DNA of 64,000 nt from an uncultured Candidatus Cenarchaeum sp. (GTDB lineage Archaea; Thermoproteota; Nitrososphaeria; Nitrososphaerales; Nitrosopumilaceae). The position numbers and the translations under genes are program-made. Numbering within the stretch: the stretch's first letter is position 1; every line of letters begins with the position of its first letter. The stretch is taken from positions 3,102,132-3,166,131 of the forward strand of contig OY282369.1 of NCBI GenBank assembly GCA_958295735.1, given 5' to 3'. Below the pieces are notes generated by a model. The model was not told the origin of the DNA and searched no databases. It saw nothing but the letters and a program-made list of their open reading frames with translations. Below, one piece after another: positions 17,371-26,659 of the stretch.

Positions 17371-20300
17371 GGCCCCTCCCCCCCGCCCGCGCCGGCCAGC
17401 ATGCGCCACGCCTCCTTGTAGTCGGCGCCCGGCGCGGAGCCGGATCCGGGGCGCCACTCGCCGTCCGGCAGCTCCTCCAGCCACCGCGCGATGCCGGCGG
17501 AGCCCCCGCGGATCCCGCGCCCCTCCCGCCCGTACGCCTCGCCCACCCCCCGCGCCGCCCTCCTGGGCACGCCGTGCCCGCACATCGCGACGGCCTCGTC
17601 CGTGTCCACGCCGTAGTACAGCATGCCGGGCAGGCCGAGCGCCCTCGCCTTGCGGTCCCCGTCCATGCCGCCAGGGTCCGGCCAGGGCCCCGGGATCCTC
17701 AGGGCGGCGGCGGCCCCCAGCGCGGCCGCCTCGGCCAGCCCGCGCACGGCCGCGGCGCATTCCGCCACGCGCTTCCGGCCGCCCCCGCCGAAGCGCGCGA
17801 CGGCTATCTCGCGCACGCTCCTGCCGGAGACCCAGTCCGACAGCACCGCGCCGATCCCGCCGGCGGCCAGGCCGGGGGCGGCCGCATCCAGCCTCCCCCG
17901 CACCTCGGGGATCGACCGCGCGGCCCCGACGAGGGCCGGCAGGCCCGCGGCCGAGAGCGGGACCCCCGCGCCCCCGCCCTCCGGCGCCGCGCCCGCCCCG
18001 TCCAGCGCCCCCGGGGACAGGGCCAGACCGGGGGGGCGCGGGGCCCCGCCGAGCCCCTCCGCGTACCTCTCGGCGGCGGCCGTGAGGGCCCCCTGCTCCC
18101 CGCGCCGGAGCTTGCCGAACCCGTACGTGCTCCCCAGCGCGATGTTCGCCCGGTCGGCGGCCCGCCCCGCGCCGCGGGCGCGGCCCGCCGCGGCGGCCAC
18201 GTGTCGCGCCAGGACGGACCAGCCTGCGTCGGACTCCGCCAGCCGCCGCAGGTCCAGCTCCCCGCCCCCCTCCAGCGCCCCGCGCACCATCCCGGGCAGG
18301 GCCGAGGCCGGCCCCCCGGGGGCCCTCCTGACGCATTCCGCCCACTTGCCCGCCTCGGCGCGGCTCGCGGCCACGAGCCCGACCACCCCTATGGGCGGCC
18401 GGTCGATCCTGCCGGCCCTGCCGGCCAGGTTCCAGAACTCCCGGGCCGGCAGCTCGGCGCCCGCGTGCAGGCGGGACGCCATTATTACGCCCGAGACGGG
18501 GAAGCGCATCCCCAGCGCCGCGCCCGTCGGGGCGAACAGCGCCCGGAGGCGGCAGGCCGCGGCCAGCCTCTCGGCCAGCCCCCCCGCCTCGCGCGGCAGG
18601 CACGGGTGGGCGACCCCGATGCCCCTGTCCAAGTACTTGGCCAGCGGGAAGCCGGCCCCGAGCTCGTCCTCCATGATCCTCCGGGCCGCCAGCCTGCCCC
18701 CGTCCGGCTCCAGGTCCGGCAGGATCCGGTACGCCTCTTCCGCCATGCGCCACGCGCGGCCGGGGCCGTCCCCCAGCACCAGCATGCACATGGAGGGATC
18801 GAACCGCGCCGCCATAAGGGCGGCCAGCGCGTGCCTCCCCCTCTTCCCCGCCGGCGGCCCGAGGGGGCCGGCCGGCCCCGCGCGGAACCTCCCCCCCGCG
18901 CCCACCGTCTGCGCGCGCGTCTCCAGCGGCTCGAAATAGGGCCCGGCGGGGCCCCCGGCGCGGAGCAACCCGACGGCGCGATCGCTCGGCTTCCAGCCGG
19001 ACCCCGGGGCGATCGGCCGCGGGTGCCGCGGATCCAGCCACGCGGCGAGCCCGGCGGCATCGGGCACGTACGAGTCCGCCAGGAGCACGCCCGCCCGCGG
19101 GCAGCCGTGCTTCACCTCGGAGAGCAGCAGCTCCAGGGCGAGCCCGGCGGCGCCCGCGTGCGTGCGCGCCCCGTCCGCCACGGCCAGGACGAGCGACCCC
19201 GCGAGCCGGCCGCCCGGATGCCGCAGCATCAGGCCCAGCTTTTCCGGCGAGGCCACCACCACGTCCGCGGGGATCCCGCCGGAGGCCAGCTCGCAGTCGC
19301 GGCCGTCCATGTACGGCGCCGGGCCCGCCGCCTCGACCGCCGCGCGCGGCGGCCCGAGTTCGCGCCTCAGCGCCGCCGCCGCCCCGTTCGCGGACGCCCC
19401 GTCCTGTATCACGTACGCCGCGACGCCGCCCGGCGCGGCCTCGAGCGCCCGCGATATGCGGAGCCCGGCCGCCGCGATCCTGGCCGGCGCGGGCAGCACG
19501 GCCACGGCGCTCCCGCGGGCGGGATCGAGGAGCCCCCCCTCCAGCACGGCGGCCCTCAGCGGGTAGGGGGCCTCGGGGGCGGCCCCCGGCGGGTAGGGGG
19601 CCTCGGGGGCGGCCCCGGCGCGGGCCGCGGCCCCGCGCCCGGCCCGCCGCTCCAGCGCCCGCCGCGAGTTGCGCGCCATCATCTTGAACGCGGGGCACAG
19701 GGAGGCCGCCAGCGCGTCCAGATCCGGCGCGATCGCCCCGCGGGGAACGGCCCTCCGGAGGAGGGCGTCCAGGCGCTCCTCGACGTCCGCCGGGCCCCCG
19801 TCCCGGGCGTGCGCGCAGACCAGCCTTGCCGCCTCCGCCAGCCGGCGCAGCGTGGCGAGCCTGCGGGCCGCCCCCGGCCCCCCGCCCTCCCCGCCCTCCC
19901 CGCCCTCCGCCAGGAGCCGCTCCAGGATCCCCGCGGCGCGGCCGACGTCCCCCTCTTCGCCCCTGGCCGCGCGCAGCACGGCCAGGTAGATGCCGGCCAT
20001 CATGCGCACGTTCAGGCCCCCCGCCGCGCGCGCCGCCACGTCCCACGCGCGCGGGTTCCCCGCCAGGTAGCGCCCCATGCGCTCCCGCATCTCCCCCGCG
20101 TACGAGCACGCGAGCATCCACATGACGTGCCCGGCCACCGCCCCCCGGTCCTCCGGCAGGGGGTGCGCCTCCAGCATGCCAAAGCACGTCCCGCACACCT
20201 CGGCCAGCGCGCGGTCGCGCCGGCGGCCCTCCGGGCCCCCGCCCAGCGCGGCCCTCAGGCCCCTCGCCAGGGTCTCCTCGCAGAACAGCGCGGCGTAGTG

Positions 20301-20612
20301 CAGGACCTCGGCATCCCCGGGCCTCGGCGCGGCGCCGGGCCGCACCGCCCCGCTGATCCTGGCCCTGTCGGCGGCCGCCGCCGCCGCCCGGAACAGCATC
20401 GCCATCTGCTCCTTCTCGGAGGCGCCCTCCCACTCCGCGCCTGGGACGCCCATGGCCTCGAAGATCTTCCTGTGGCTCTCGTTCCAGGAGGCCTTCCATC
20501 CCGCCGTGCCGGGCCCCCCGCCCGCTCCGGGGGCCGCCGCCCCGCCCGCTCCGGGGGCCGCCGCCCCGCCCGCTCCGGGGGCCGCCGCCCCGCCGCCGCC
20601 CGTTGACTCCAA
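17367..20612 (-). CDS. Ski2/Hel308-like helicase paralogue with degenerate ATPase motifs (upstream copy)
   Basis: 1081 residues, almost the same length as its downstream neighbour and homologous to it end to end. The N-terminus has three near-perfect GAAAPGAG repeats. VVVASPEKLGLMLRHPGGRL, LDRGIGVAHPCLP and FWNLAGRAGRIDRPP are the recognisable helicase landmarks. Walker A is replaced by QDGASANGAAAAL and DExH by AVADGARTH, so this copy also looks unable to use ATP. TTG at 20612 is chosen because a TATA box lies 26 bp upstream. It heads a two-gene operon. No intact helicase partner is in the window. Confidence 0.75.
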   Translation of the reverse strand: MESTGGGGAAAPGAGGAAAPGAGGAAAPGAGGGPGTAGWKASWNESHRKIFEAMGVPGAEWEGASEKEQMAMLFRAAAAAADRARISGAVRPGAAPRPGDAEVLHYAALFCEETLARGLRAALGGGPEGRRRDRALAEVCGTCFGMLEAHPLPEDRGAVAGHVMWMLACSYAGEMRERMGRYLAGNPRAWDVAARAAGGLNVRMMAGIYLAVLRAARGEEGDVGRAAGILERLLAEGGEGGEGGGPGAARRLATLRRLAEAARLVCAHARDGGPADVEERLDALLRRAVPRGAIAPDLDALAASLCPAFKMMARNSRRALERRAGRGAAARAGAAPEAPYPPGAAPEAPYPLRAAVLEGGLLDPARGSAVAVLPAPARIAAAGLRISRALEAAPGGVAAYVIQDGASANGAAAALRRELGPPRAAVEAAGPAPYMDGRDCELASGGIPADVVVASPEKLGLMLRHPGGRLAGSLVLAVADGARTHAGAAGLALELLLSEVKHGCPRAGVLLADSYVPDAAGLAAWLDPRHPRPIAPGSGWKPSDRAVGLLRAGGPAGPYFEPLETRAQTVGAGGRFRAGPAGPLGPPAGKRGRHALAALMAARFDPSMCMLVLGDGPGRAWRMAEEAYRILPDLEPDGGRLAARRIMEDELGAGFPLAKYLDRGIGVAHPCLPREAGGLAERLAAACRLRALFAPTGAALGMRFPVSGVIMASRLHAGAELPAREFWNLAGRAGRIDRPPIGVVGLVAASRAEAGKWAECVRRAPGGPASALPGMVRGALEGGGELDLRRLAESDAGWSVLARHVAAAAGRARGAGRAADRANIALGSTYGFGKLRRGEQGALTAAAERYAEGLGGAPRPPGLALSPGALDGAGAAPEGGGAGVPLSAAGLPALVGAARSIPEVRGRLDAAAPGLAAGGIGAVLSDWVSGRSVREIAVARFGGGGRKRVAECAAAVRGLAEAAALGAAAALRIPGPWPDPGGMDGDRKARALGLPGMLYYGVDTDEAVAMCGHGVPRRAARGVGEAYGREGRGIRGGSAGIARWLEELPDGEWRPGSGSAPGADYKEAWRMLAGAGGGEGP
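20512..20592 (-). repeat. 27-bp tandem repeat encoding GAAAPGAGG
   Basis: The unit GCCCGCTCCGGGGGCCGCCG (first 20 bases) recurs three times in frame at the N-terminus of the upstream helicase-like gene; length may vary between strains. Confidence 0.6.
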
Positions 20613-20634
20613 CGCCCGGGGGCCGCGGGGCTGC

Positions 20635-20642
20635 TCTATAAC
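20635..20642 (-). promoter_or_regulatory. TATA box of the helicase-like operon
   Basis: TTATAGAG on the minus strand, 26 bp upstream of the TTG at 20612. It overlaps the 3' end of the next gene. Confidence 0.65.
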
Positions 20643-21034
20643 TAGAGCGGCGGCCCGGATCGGGGGCGCCCCCGGGCCGGGCCCCCGCCGCGCCCGTCCA
20701 GCTCGCGCTCCAGGCTGAGCAGCATGCGCGCGACCAGCGCCGCCATCCCCGCGCTGCCGGCGAGGAACGCGCCGGCGCGCTCCAGCGCATCCCCGCCGCC
20801 GGGCCCCTCCAAATACACGTCCTCCACCGAGCCGCGGTCCGTCTCCACCACGCAGGTTATGACGCGGCCGGCCCCGCGGGCGGCCGCGTGCCCGCGCAGC
20901 GCCACGCGCCCCACGCGGAACCCGCGCTCCCGCACGCCGCCCCCCGCGGGCATCAGTTCCAGCTCCTCCGGCGGCCCGGGGGCCACCGTCCCGCGCGGGA
21001 CCAGCGAGAACGCCGGCGGCTGGGGGGCTTCCAC
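20642..21034 (-). CDS. Hypothetical protein, 130 residues
   Basis: Unrecognised small soluble protein. It begins MEAPQPPAFSLVPRG and contains a beta-rich stretch (GRVITCVVETDRGSVEDVYL) and a helix (AALVARMLLSLERELDG). A TATA-like CTTAAAG is centred 27 bp upstream of the ATG, which supports a real, leaderless gene. It ends at the promoter of the helicase pair and may be co-regulated with them. No motif suggests an enzyme activity. Confidence 0.6.
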   Translation of the reverse strand: MEAPQPPAFSLVPRGTVAPGPPEELELMPAGGGVRERGFRVGRVALRGHAAARGAGRVITCVVETDRGSVEDVYLEGPGGGDALERAGAFLAGSAGMAALVARMLLSLERELDGRGGGPARGRPRSGPPL

Positions 21035-21057
21035 GCGGCGCGGGCCGCCCCTCCCCG

Positions 21058-21064
21058 CTTTAAG
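21058..21064 (-). promoter_or_regulatory. TATA box of the 130-residue gene
   Basis: CTTAAAG on the minus strand, 27 bp upstream of the ATG at 21034. Confidence 0.5.
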
Positions 21065-21082
21065 GCCTCGCCGGCGCGCGGC

Positions 21083-21188
21083 GGCGCCGGTATGAGGTCA
21101 CGTACCCGTCAGTCGCAGGCGTGAAAGCGACTTTGCTGATCCAGATTCGCGCCCGAGGAGTGGGGGGTGCAGACCTCGTACCGGCGCC
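21083..21188 (+). repeat. B-family element, 106 bp with 17-bp terminal inverted repeats
   Basis: The left end GGCGCCGGTATGAGGTC and right end GACCTCGTACCGGCGCC are inverted copies with one mismatch. The core includes GCTGATCCAGATTCGCGCC. It ends 12 bp before the TATA box of the deoxyhypusine synthase gene. Related copies lie at 22657-22756 (inverted), 30425-30470, 45057-45156, 48984-49030, 49078-49125 and 63039-63141. Confidence 0.75.
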
Positions 21189-21200
21189 GCCCCAAAACCG

Positions 21201-21207
21201 TTAATAG
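21201..21207 (+). promoter_or_regulatory. TATA box of deoxyhypusine synthase
   Basis: TTAATAG, about 25 bp upstream of the GTG at 21229 and directly downstream of the B element. Confidence 0.6.
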
Positions 21208-21228
21208 TGCGCGCGGCGCGGCCGGGGC

Positions 21229-22374
21229 GTGGCCCGATGCGCCGGGCGCGGCGGCCCCCACGAGTTCGCGGGCGACGACATACCCCACATGAGCATCGGC
21301 CCCCGCACCACCATAAGCGGGCTCGTGGACGCGTACGCGGCCACGGGGTACAACGGCAGGCAGCTGGGCCTCGCGGCAAAGCTGTACGCCAGGATGATAG
21401 AGGAGGGCGCCACCATATGCCTCACGGTGGCCGGGGCGATGACGCCGGTGGGCTTCGGCGGCATATTCAAGTCGCTCATAGAGCGCGGCTTCGTGGACTG
21501 GATCGTGGCCACCGGGGCCAACGTGTACCACGAGGACCACTTCGCGTGGGGCCTCCCCGTCAAGCAGGGCCACGCCGGCGCGGACGACTCGGTGCTGTAC
21601 GAGAAGGAGATAGTCAGGATCCGCGACGTCTACATAAAGTTCTACGAGACGCTCGAGGCCGAGGACCAGATAGTGCAGAGGGCGTTCAGGGACGAGCTGC
21701 ACGGCGAGCCGTTCACCAGCGCCAAGTTCTGCAACGTGCTGGGCAGGGTGGCCCACGAGAGGGCTCCGCATCCGGAGCGCAGCTTCGTGGCCTCCGCGTA
21801 CCGGCACGACGTGCCCGTGTACGTCTCCACCCTCAAGGACTCGTCGCTCGCGCTCAACCTGGCCGTCCACAGGCTGCGCGGCAAGACGTACAGCCTGGAC
21901 TTCGTCCGCGAGGTGCTGGAGCAGGGCGCCATCGTGCACGCGGCCGAGCGCTCGGGGATAGTGGAGCTGGGCGGCGGCGTCCCCAAGAACACGGCGCAGC
22001 AGACCGGCCCCCTGCTGGACCAGATACTGAGGCGCGGCCACGGCGGGCAGGACTACATCATACAGATAACCGACGCGCGCCCCGACACGGGGGGCCTGTC
22101 GGGCGCCACGCTGCAAGAGGGGAAGAGCTGGGGCAAGGTGCGGGACGCGCGCGAGGGGCTGGTCACCGTCTACGCCGACTCCACCGTCGCGTTCCCCATA
22201 CTGGCCCTCTACGCCATGAGCAACCAGAAGCGCCGGAGGCCCAAGAGGCTGTACCGCAGGCTGGGCTCGCTGTACGAGGGCCTCAAGGCGGATTATTTCG
22301 GCAAGCCCGACCGGTTCTACGACACGCTGGACGACGCGTACAGGCCGAGGGGCGGGGGGCCGCGCCGGGCCTAG
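21229..22374 (+). CDS. dys: Deoxyhypusine synthase family protein
   Basis: 381 residues. Transfers the aminobutyl group of spermidine to a lysine of aIF5A, in the cytoplasm. The family signature is clear: ICLTVAGAMTPVGFGGIF in the N-terminal half, WIVATGANVYHEDHF, and the region VELGGGVPKN, whose Lys is the expected active-site residue. It is followed by IIQITDARPDTGGLSGAT. Archaeal members may instead be homospermidine-type or DHS-like enzymes, so the exact substrate is less certain than the fold. GTG at 21229 is chosen from the TATA box; ATG at M21 (HMSIGPRTT) is a possible shorter start. The gene and its downstream neighbour are enclosed by inverted B elements. Confidence 0.88.
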   Translation: MARCAGRGGPHEFAGDDIPHMSIGPRTTISGLVDAYAATGYNGRQLGLAAKLYARMIEEGATICLTVAGAMTPVGFGGIFKSLIERGFVDWIVATGANVYHEDHFAWGLPVKQGHAGADDSVLYEKEIVRIRDVYIKFYETLEAEDQIVQRAFRDELHGEPFTSAKFCNVLGRVAHERAPHPERSFVASAYRHDVPVYVSTLKDSSLALNLAVHRLRGKTYSLDFVREVLEQGAIVHAAERSGIVELGGGVPKNTAQQTGPLLDQILRRGHGGQDYIIQITDARPDTGGLSGATLQEGKSWGKVRDAREGLVTVYADSTVAFPILALYAMSNQKRRRPKRLYRRLGSLYEGLKADYFGKPDRFYDTLDDAYRPRGGGPRRA

Positions 22375-22401
22375 GCCGGGGCGCGGATGCCTCTCCCGGC
22401 G

Positions 22402-22614
22402 CTAGGGCCTGTCGTACCTGGCGCGCTCTAGCGACCGGTCGCCCTTGGTCTCCTTTTTCCACTCCTTGTAGTGCTCCCTGCACAGGACTGCCTTCTTGGC
22501 CGAGGATGCCACCTCCAGCCCCGCCTCCTCCACCTTCCTGGTGTTGAGGGAGCGGATCCCCTCGTTCCCGCACCCCGCTATCCCGCAGGCGGCGCCCTTC
22601 GCCACTATTCCCAT
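22402..22614 (-). CDS. Small Cys-rich, probably zinc-binding protein
   Basis: 70 residues. The N-terminus carries CGIAGC and a later CREHY, a Cys-Cys ... Cys-His pattern that could hold one zinc ion. The rest is basic and helical (EHYKEWKKETKGDRSLERAR). A strong TATA box (TATAAATA) lies 26 bp upstream of the ATG. Convergent with deoxyhypusine synthase, 27 bp apart. It resembles small conserved thaumarchaeal proteins, but I cannot name a function. Confidence 0.7.
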   Translation of the reverse strand: MGIVAKGAACGIAGCGNEGIRSLNTRKVEEAGLEVASSAKKAVLCREHYKEWKKETKGDRSLERARYDRP

Positions 22615-22635
22615 GCGGGGCGGGGGGCGGCGCGC

Positions 22636-22643
22636 TATTTATA
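22636..22643 (-). promoter_or_regulatory. TATA box of the Cys-rich small gene
   Basis: TATAAATA on the minus strand, 25-26 bp upstream of the ATG at 22614; a near-consensus archaeal box. Confidence 0.75.
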
Positions 22644-22656
22644 GATGAAACCGCAG

Positions 22657-22756
22657 GGCGGGTACGAGGTCGGCAACCCCCGCTACTCAGGCGCGAATCC
22701 AGATCAGCGAAGGCGTTTTCACGCCTGCAATTGGCGGGTACGTGACCCCATACCAA
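22657..22756 (-). repeat. B-family element, inverted relative to the copy at 21083
   Basis: Reads GTACGAGGTC at the left and GACCCCATAC at the right, with the shared core GGCGCGAATCCAGATCAGCG. Together with the copy at 21083-21188 it encloses a 1.5-kb segment with two genes. Confidence 0.7.
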
Positions 22757-23989
22757 GTCGGCCTCGCCGGCGGCGCGGGCCGCGTTCCGTCCCGAACCGG
22801 CCGGGGCGCTCGCCCGCCGCGCGGTCCGCCACGCCCGCCGGCGCCGCGCATGACTCCGCGGCGGTGGGCATCACCGCCGCCCCCAGCCAGGACGGCTTTG
22901 GCGCGTTCTCTAGGAACGCCGCCGAGAGCGGCGCCTCGCGCGCCGCCGGCGCCAGCCTGCGCGGCCGTACGGCCGCCCCGGCCGCCGTCGACATGGGCCT
23001 CCCGCCGTGCCGGTCGGCCGCCGCCGGGGACGCCTTTGCTGCACGAGGCCGCCGCCATGCCGCCCGCGGGGGATGTTCCGCCGGAGACTGGCGCCGCCGA
23101 AGTCGCCGCGCATCGCGCCGGCCGGCGGCCGCGCGCACCATAAATCCCGCCGCGTTTTCGCAACCGCGGTCGAAGTCGTCCCCGCCGCCACGGATCCGCG
23201 CCCGGCGGAAGGGCGGAGGCGTCCCCGGAGCCCGAGGCCGCGGCCGCCGGGCAAATCGCCTCAAGAGCGCGGGCCCATGCCAGAACGGCCGCGATCCCGC
23301 CCAACGCCTCCCCGGCCCGCCAAACTTTGCGTTTCCTAGAATTCACGGCCCAGAAACGGCGTGCCGGGCGGCCGACTCTTGCGTTAACCGGCCCGAACCA
23401 AACATTCATATAAGCAGGAAGGAAAGCCCGTCCAGATAATGCGGATTAGTTCTCTCTAGTTCTCTCTAGTTCTCTCTTACACAAGCACAATCTTCTCGCC
23501 GCCCCGCTTTCGGGCCGCAATTCCCACAATGCCGATCCGGCGCAAGGCCCTCTCCCAAACAACCCACGCGGGCGCGCCCAGAGTCACTGGAATCCAGACC
23601 AAAGCGGACGCTCCGCGGCGGGGCGGCCGGCCGACCGGCGCCCCGGCGATCCGCCACCTGCTGACGTCCCCAGCGCCTACGAAAGCCGCGAGCCCACCAG
23701 CGGGCCACATGCGCGAATCGGCAGGATGCGGGACCGCGGCGCGACCCGGCACGCAGGCAGCTGCGGGGGAATCAGCAGGATCTCGCGCGGGTTGCCGCAT
23801 CACCGGCCCGTCTGCACAAGCACGGGAGGAGGGCAGCGGGGCCGACGCCGGAGCCCAAAGCTGCGGCCGCGGAACAAATCGCTTCAAAAGCTCAAGATCT
23901 TGCGAACTGCTGCCTGCTGCTGCGTTAGGCAGCAAGCGCTTGACGCGGCTTTCGATTCCGCCCCTCCACGATCCCGATAGTGTGTACGG
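22757..23989. other. Gene-free stretch with IS-end remnants and a 10-bp tandem repeat
   Basis: No gene I can support in 1.2 kb. It contains two solo remnants of the IS66-like right end (GGCAAATCGCCTCAAGAGCG near 23258 and ACAAATCGCTTCAAAAGC near 23873) and three tandem AGTTCTCTCT units at 23448-23477. G+C falls towards the restriction gene. Confidence 0.55.
23448..23477 (+). repeat. Three tandem copies of AGTTCTCTCT
   Basis: Perfect 10-bp unit, three times, followed by TAC. Location is about 510 bp upstream of the restriction-modification gene. Function unknown. Confidence 0.85.
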
Positions 23990-26659
23990 ATGTACGCCCC
24001 CAAGCCCAAGACGTTCGACGACGTGCTGGCCAGCATGAGATCGGAGTCGAAGAGCACGGGGGAACTGGGGGCCAGGTTCGAGCGCATCATCGTCGACGTG
24101 CTCAACAACGACTCGCTGTACAGGAACCGGTTCGATAGGGTGTGGGTGTGGAGGGACTGGGCCAAAAAAAGCGGGATTTCGAAAAGGTTGGGGACGGGGC
24201 AAGACCTGGGAATAGACATAGTGGCGCGCGAGCGGGTCGGCGGGGATCTCTGCGCGATACAGTGCAAGTGCTACGCGGACGACAACGCGCTGGACATGGG
24301 GCCGGTCAACAGCTTCGTGTCCGCCGGGACCGCCTACGGGATGAAGAACTACATTCTGGCCTGCACAGGGCCGATAAACAGGAACGCGCTGGCAAAACTG
24401 CGGGGCGCAAAGTGCCAGATAATCACGAAAGACGACCTGAGGTACAGGTTCGACTGGAGCGCGTACCCGAGAAAGATCGTCCGGCCCCAGCCGAAAAAGC
24501 TGCGCGGCTACCAGCAGAGCGCCGCCGCCGACGTCATTAGCGGGTTCCGCGGGAACGACCGCGGCAAGCTGACCATGGCCTGCGGCACCGGCAAGACCCT
24601 GGTGGCGCTGCACGTGGCCGAAAAGCTGGCGGGCAGGGGGGGCACGGTCCTGTACCTGGTCCCGTCCATATCCCTCATACTGCAGAGCATGCGGGAGTGG
24701 TCCGACAACGCCAACATGCCCCACTACTACATGGCGGTCTGCTCCGACAAGAGTGTCAGGAACGCGGAGCAGGGGACGCTGACCGAGCTGGAGGCGCCCG
24801 CATCCACGGATCCCGGGGCCCTCAAGGAGCGGGCCAGCCGGATGAGGAAAGATGCGCTCAACGTGGTATTCTCCACGTACCATTCCATAGAGGTCGTCGA
24901 GAAGGCCATGAAGGGCAGGAAACTGGACGTGGTATTCTGCGACGAGGCCCACCGGACCACCGGCGTCGACGAGCCCGGGTTCGAGTCGTACTACACGCGG
25001 GTGCACTATAACAAGAACATCAAGGCCGCGAGGCGGCTCTACATGACGGCCACCCCGCGGATATACACGGACAGGGTCAAGGGCAAGGCGCAGGAGCAGC
25101 AAAAAGTGGTGCTCTCGATGGACGACGACGCGTACGGCCCGGAGTTCCACAACCTGTCGTTCTACGACGCGGTGCACAAGTACAAGGCCCTGTGCGACTT
25201 CAAGGTGAGGGTCGCCGTGATGGACGGCGACACCATGGACGGGCTCGTGCAGCAGGCGCAGGCCGGGGACGAGGCCATGTTGCCCCTGGACGAAAAGACG
25301 CTAATGGCCTCGGTCTGGCACGCGCTAGAGCATCCCGGCAAGGACGACACCAAGGGCCTGCTGCAGAGGGTCATCATGTTCTGCGACATGATAAACTCGT
25401 CGAAGATAGTGGCCGGCGAGGAGATAACCTACGGGCCAGACGTGCGGGACGATCCGGCACAGCTGGAAGAGGCGCGGCAGACAGACTCGCAACGATCGTT
25501 CAAAAAGATAGTGGCGCACGTAAAAAACGTCACCGGCAGCAGGAGCAGGAGCGAGGCAGACGTGCACCACGTCGACGGGGGGGACAGCGCGCAGGACAGG
25601 CGCGCCGAGCTGGAGTGGCTCAAGGTCAGCGGCGACGAGCCGGACACGTGCAGGATACTCTCCAATGCAAGGTGCCTTTCGGAGGGAGTCGACGTCCCCG
25701 CCCTCGACGGCGTCGTGTTCATGAACCCCCGCAAGTCGGTAGTCGACGTCGTGCAGGCCGTCGGGCGCGTCATGCGCAAGTCACCGGGCAAGGAGTACGG
25801 GTATGTGATACTGCCGGTAGCGATACCCGCCGGGGTAGACATCGGGGAAGCGCTCGACGACAACAGGTACTTCAAGGTGGTCTGGCAGGTGCTCAACGCG
25901 CTCCGCTCGCACGACCCCAAGCTCGCCAGCGAGATAAACAGGCTGATCCTCAGCGGGTCACACACCTCTAGCGACGTCACCAACCGCATAATCATCCGGC
26001 ATGCCTACAGCCACGGGCTCAGGTCACTCGAGATGCCCGAGCCCAAGATGATCAACGGCATAGCGTCCCAACTCGTCCGGAAGGTGGGCGACATCAACTA
26101 CTACGACAAGTACGGGCAAAGTTTGGGATCCACAGCGCGGACCATCGAGGCCCGCGTGCGCAACCGCATGGAGGCCAACACGGAAGCGCACGACGAGATC
26201 AAGCGGCTACATGCGGACCTCAGGGAGATGGTCGGCGACTCCGTCACGCTGGACAGCACGGTGCAGGTAGTCGCCCAGCACACGGTCCTCGCGAAAGTCT
26301 TCGACCACCTATTTTCGGGCCAGTTTACGACTCATAATCCGGTCGCAAAGGTGCTTGACACGGTGACCAAAAAAATCGGCATGCGAGAAGAGTTGGACAG
26401 CCTAAAGGGATTCTACGAGGATGTCGGCCGCGAGCTTGACCAGATAAAGACGAGGGAGACGCGGCAGAGCTTCATCAAGAAGATATACGGCAACTTTTTG
26501 GAAAGCGCCGACAAAAAAGGGGCCGAGCGGCACGGCGTGGTCTACACGCCGATCGAAGTAATCGACTTTATCATACACAGTGTGGAGCACTTGCTGAAAA
26601 GGCATTTTGGCGTAAGCCTCAACGACATAGTAATCATGTTTGAAAAACGAATTTCCTGA
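23990..26659 (+). CDS. Type ISP-like restriction-modification enzyme, N-terminal part (disrupted by IS630)
   Basis: Native coding runs to 26630; the last 9 codons are read into the insertion element. Residues about 70-95 hold an Mrr-like nuclease motif (DLGIDIVAR ... AIQCKCY, a PD-(D/E)xK pattern with Q). A helicase domain follows: ACGTGKTLVAL (Walker A, near 200), FCDEAHRTTG (DEAH, near 317), MTATPRIY (motif III) and VVQAVGRVMRKSPG (motif VI, near 590). The last part (VVYTPIEVIDFIIHSVEHLL) is the start of the adenine methyltransferase. Single-chain type ISP enzymes cut DNA after translocation towards each other. Joined to the second part, the gene would encode 1585 residues, the family's usual size. 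Lower G+C than neighbours suggests transfer. Confidence 0.9.
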   Translation: MYAPKPKTFDDVLASMRSESKSTGELGARFERIIVDVLNNDSLYRNRFDRVWVWRDWAKKSGISKRLGTGQDLGIDIVARERVGGDLCAIQCKCYADDNALDMGPVNSFVSAGTAYGMKNYILACTGPINRNALAKLRGAKCQIITKDDLRYRFDWSAYPRKIVRPQPKKLRGYQQSAAADVISGFRGNDRGKLTMACGTGKTLVALHVAEKLAGRGGTVLYLVPSISLILQSMREWSDNANMPHYYMAVCSDKSVRNAEQGTLTELEAPASTDPGALKERASRMRKDALNVVFSTYHSIEVVEKAMKGRKLDVVFCDEAHRTTGVDEPGFESYYTRVHYNKNIKAARRLYMTATPRIYTDRVKGKAQEQQKVVLSMDDDAYGPEFHNLSFYDAVHKYKALCDFKVRVAVMDGDTMDGLVQQAQAGDEAMLPLDEKTLMASVWHALEHPGKDDTKGLLQRVIMFCDMINSSKIVAGEEITYGPDVRDDPAQLEEARQTDSQRSFKKIVAHVKNVTGSRSRSEADVHHVDGGDSAQDRRAELEWLKVSGDEPDTCRILSNARCLSEGVDVPALDGVVFMNPRKSVVDVVQAVGRVMRKSPGKEYGYVILPVAIPAGVDIGEALDDNRYFKVVWQVLNALRSHDPKLASEINRLILSGSHTSSDVTNRIIIRHAYSHGLRSLEMPEPKMINGIASQLVRKVGDINYYDKYGQSLGSTARTIEARVRNRMEANTEAHDEIKRLHADLREMVGDSVTLDSTVQVVAQHTVLAKVFDHLFSGQFTTHNPVAKVLDTVTKKIGMREELDSLKGFYEDVGRELDQIKTRETRQSFIKKIYGNFLESADKKGAERHGVVYTPIEVIDFIIHSVEHLLKRHFGVSLNDIVIMFEKRIS

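Noticed and set aside
21083..21188. B element as a possible tRNA gene
   Set aside because: It has inverted ends and an internal hairpin but no T-arm GTTCRANNC or D-arm pattern, and it recurs in several copies with different ends.
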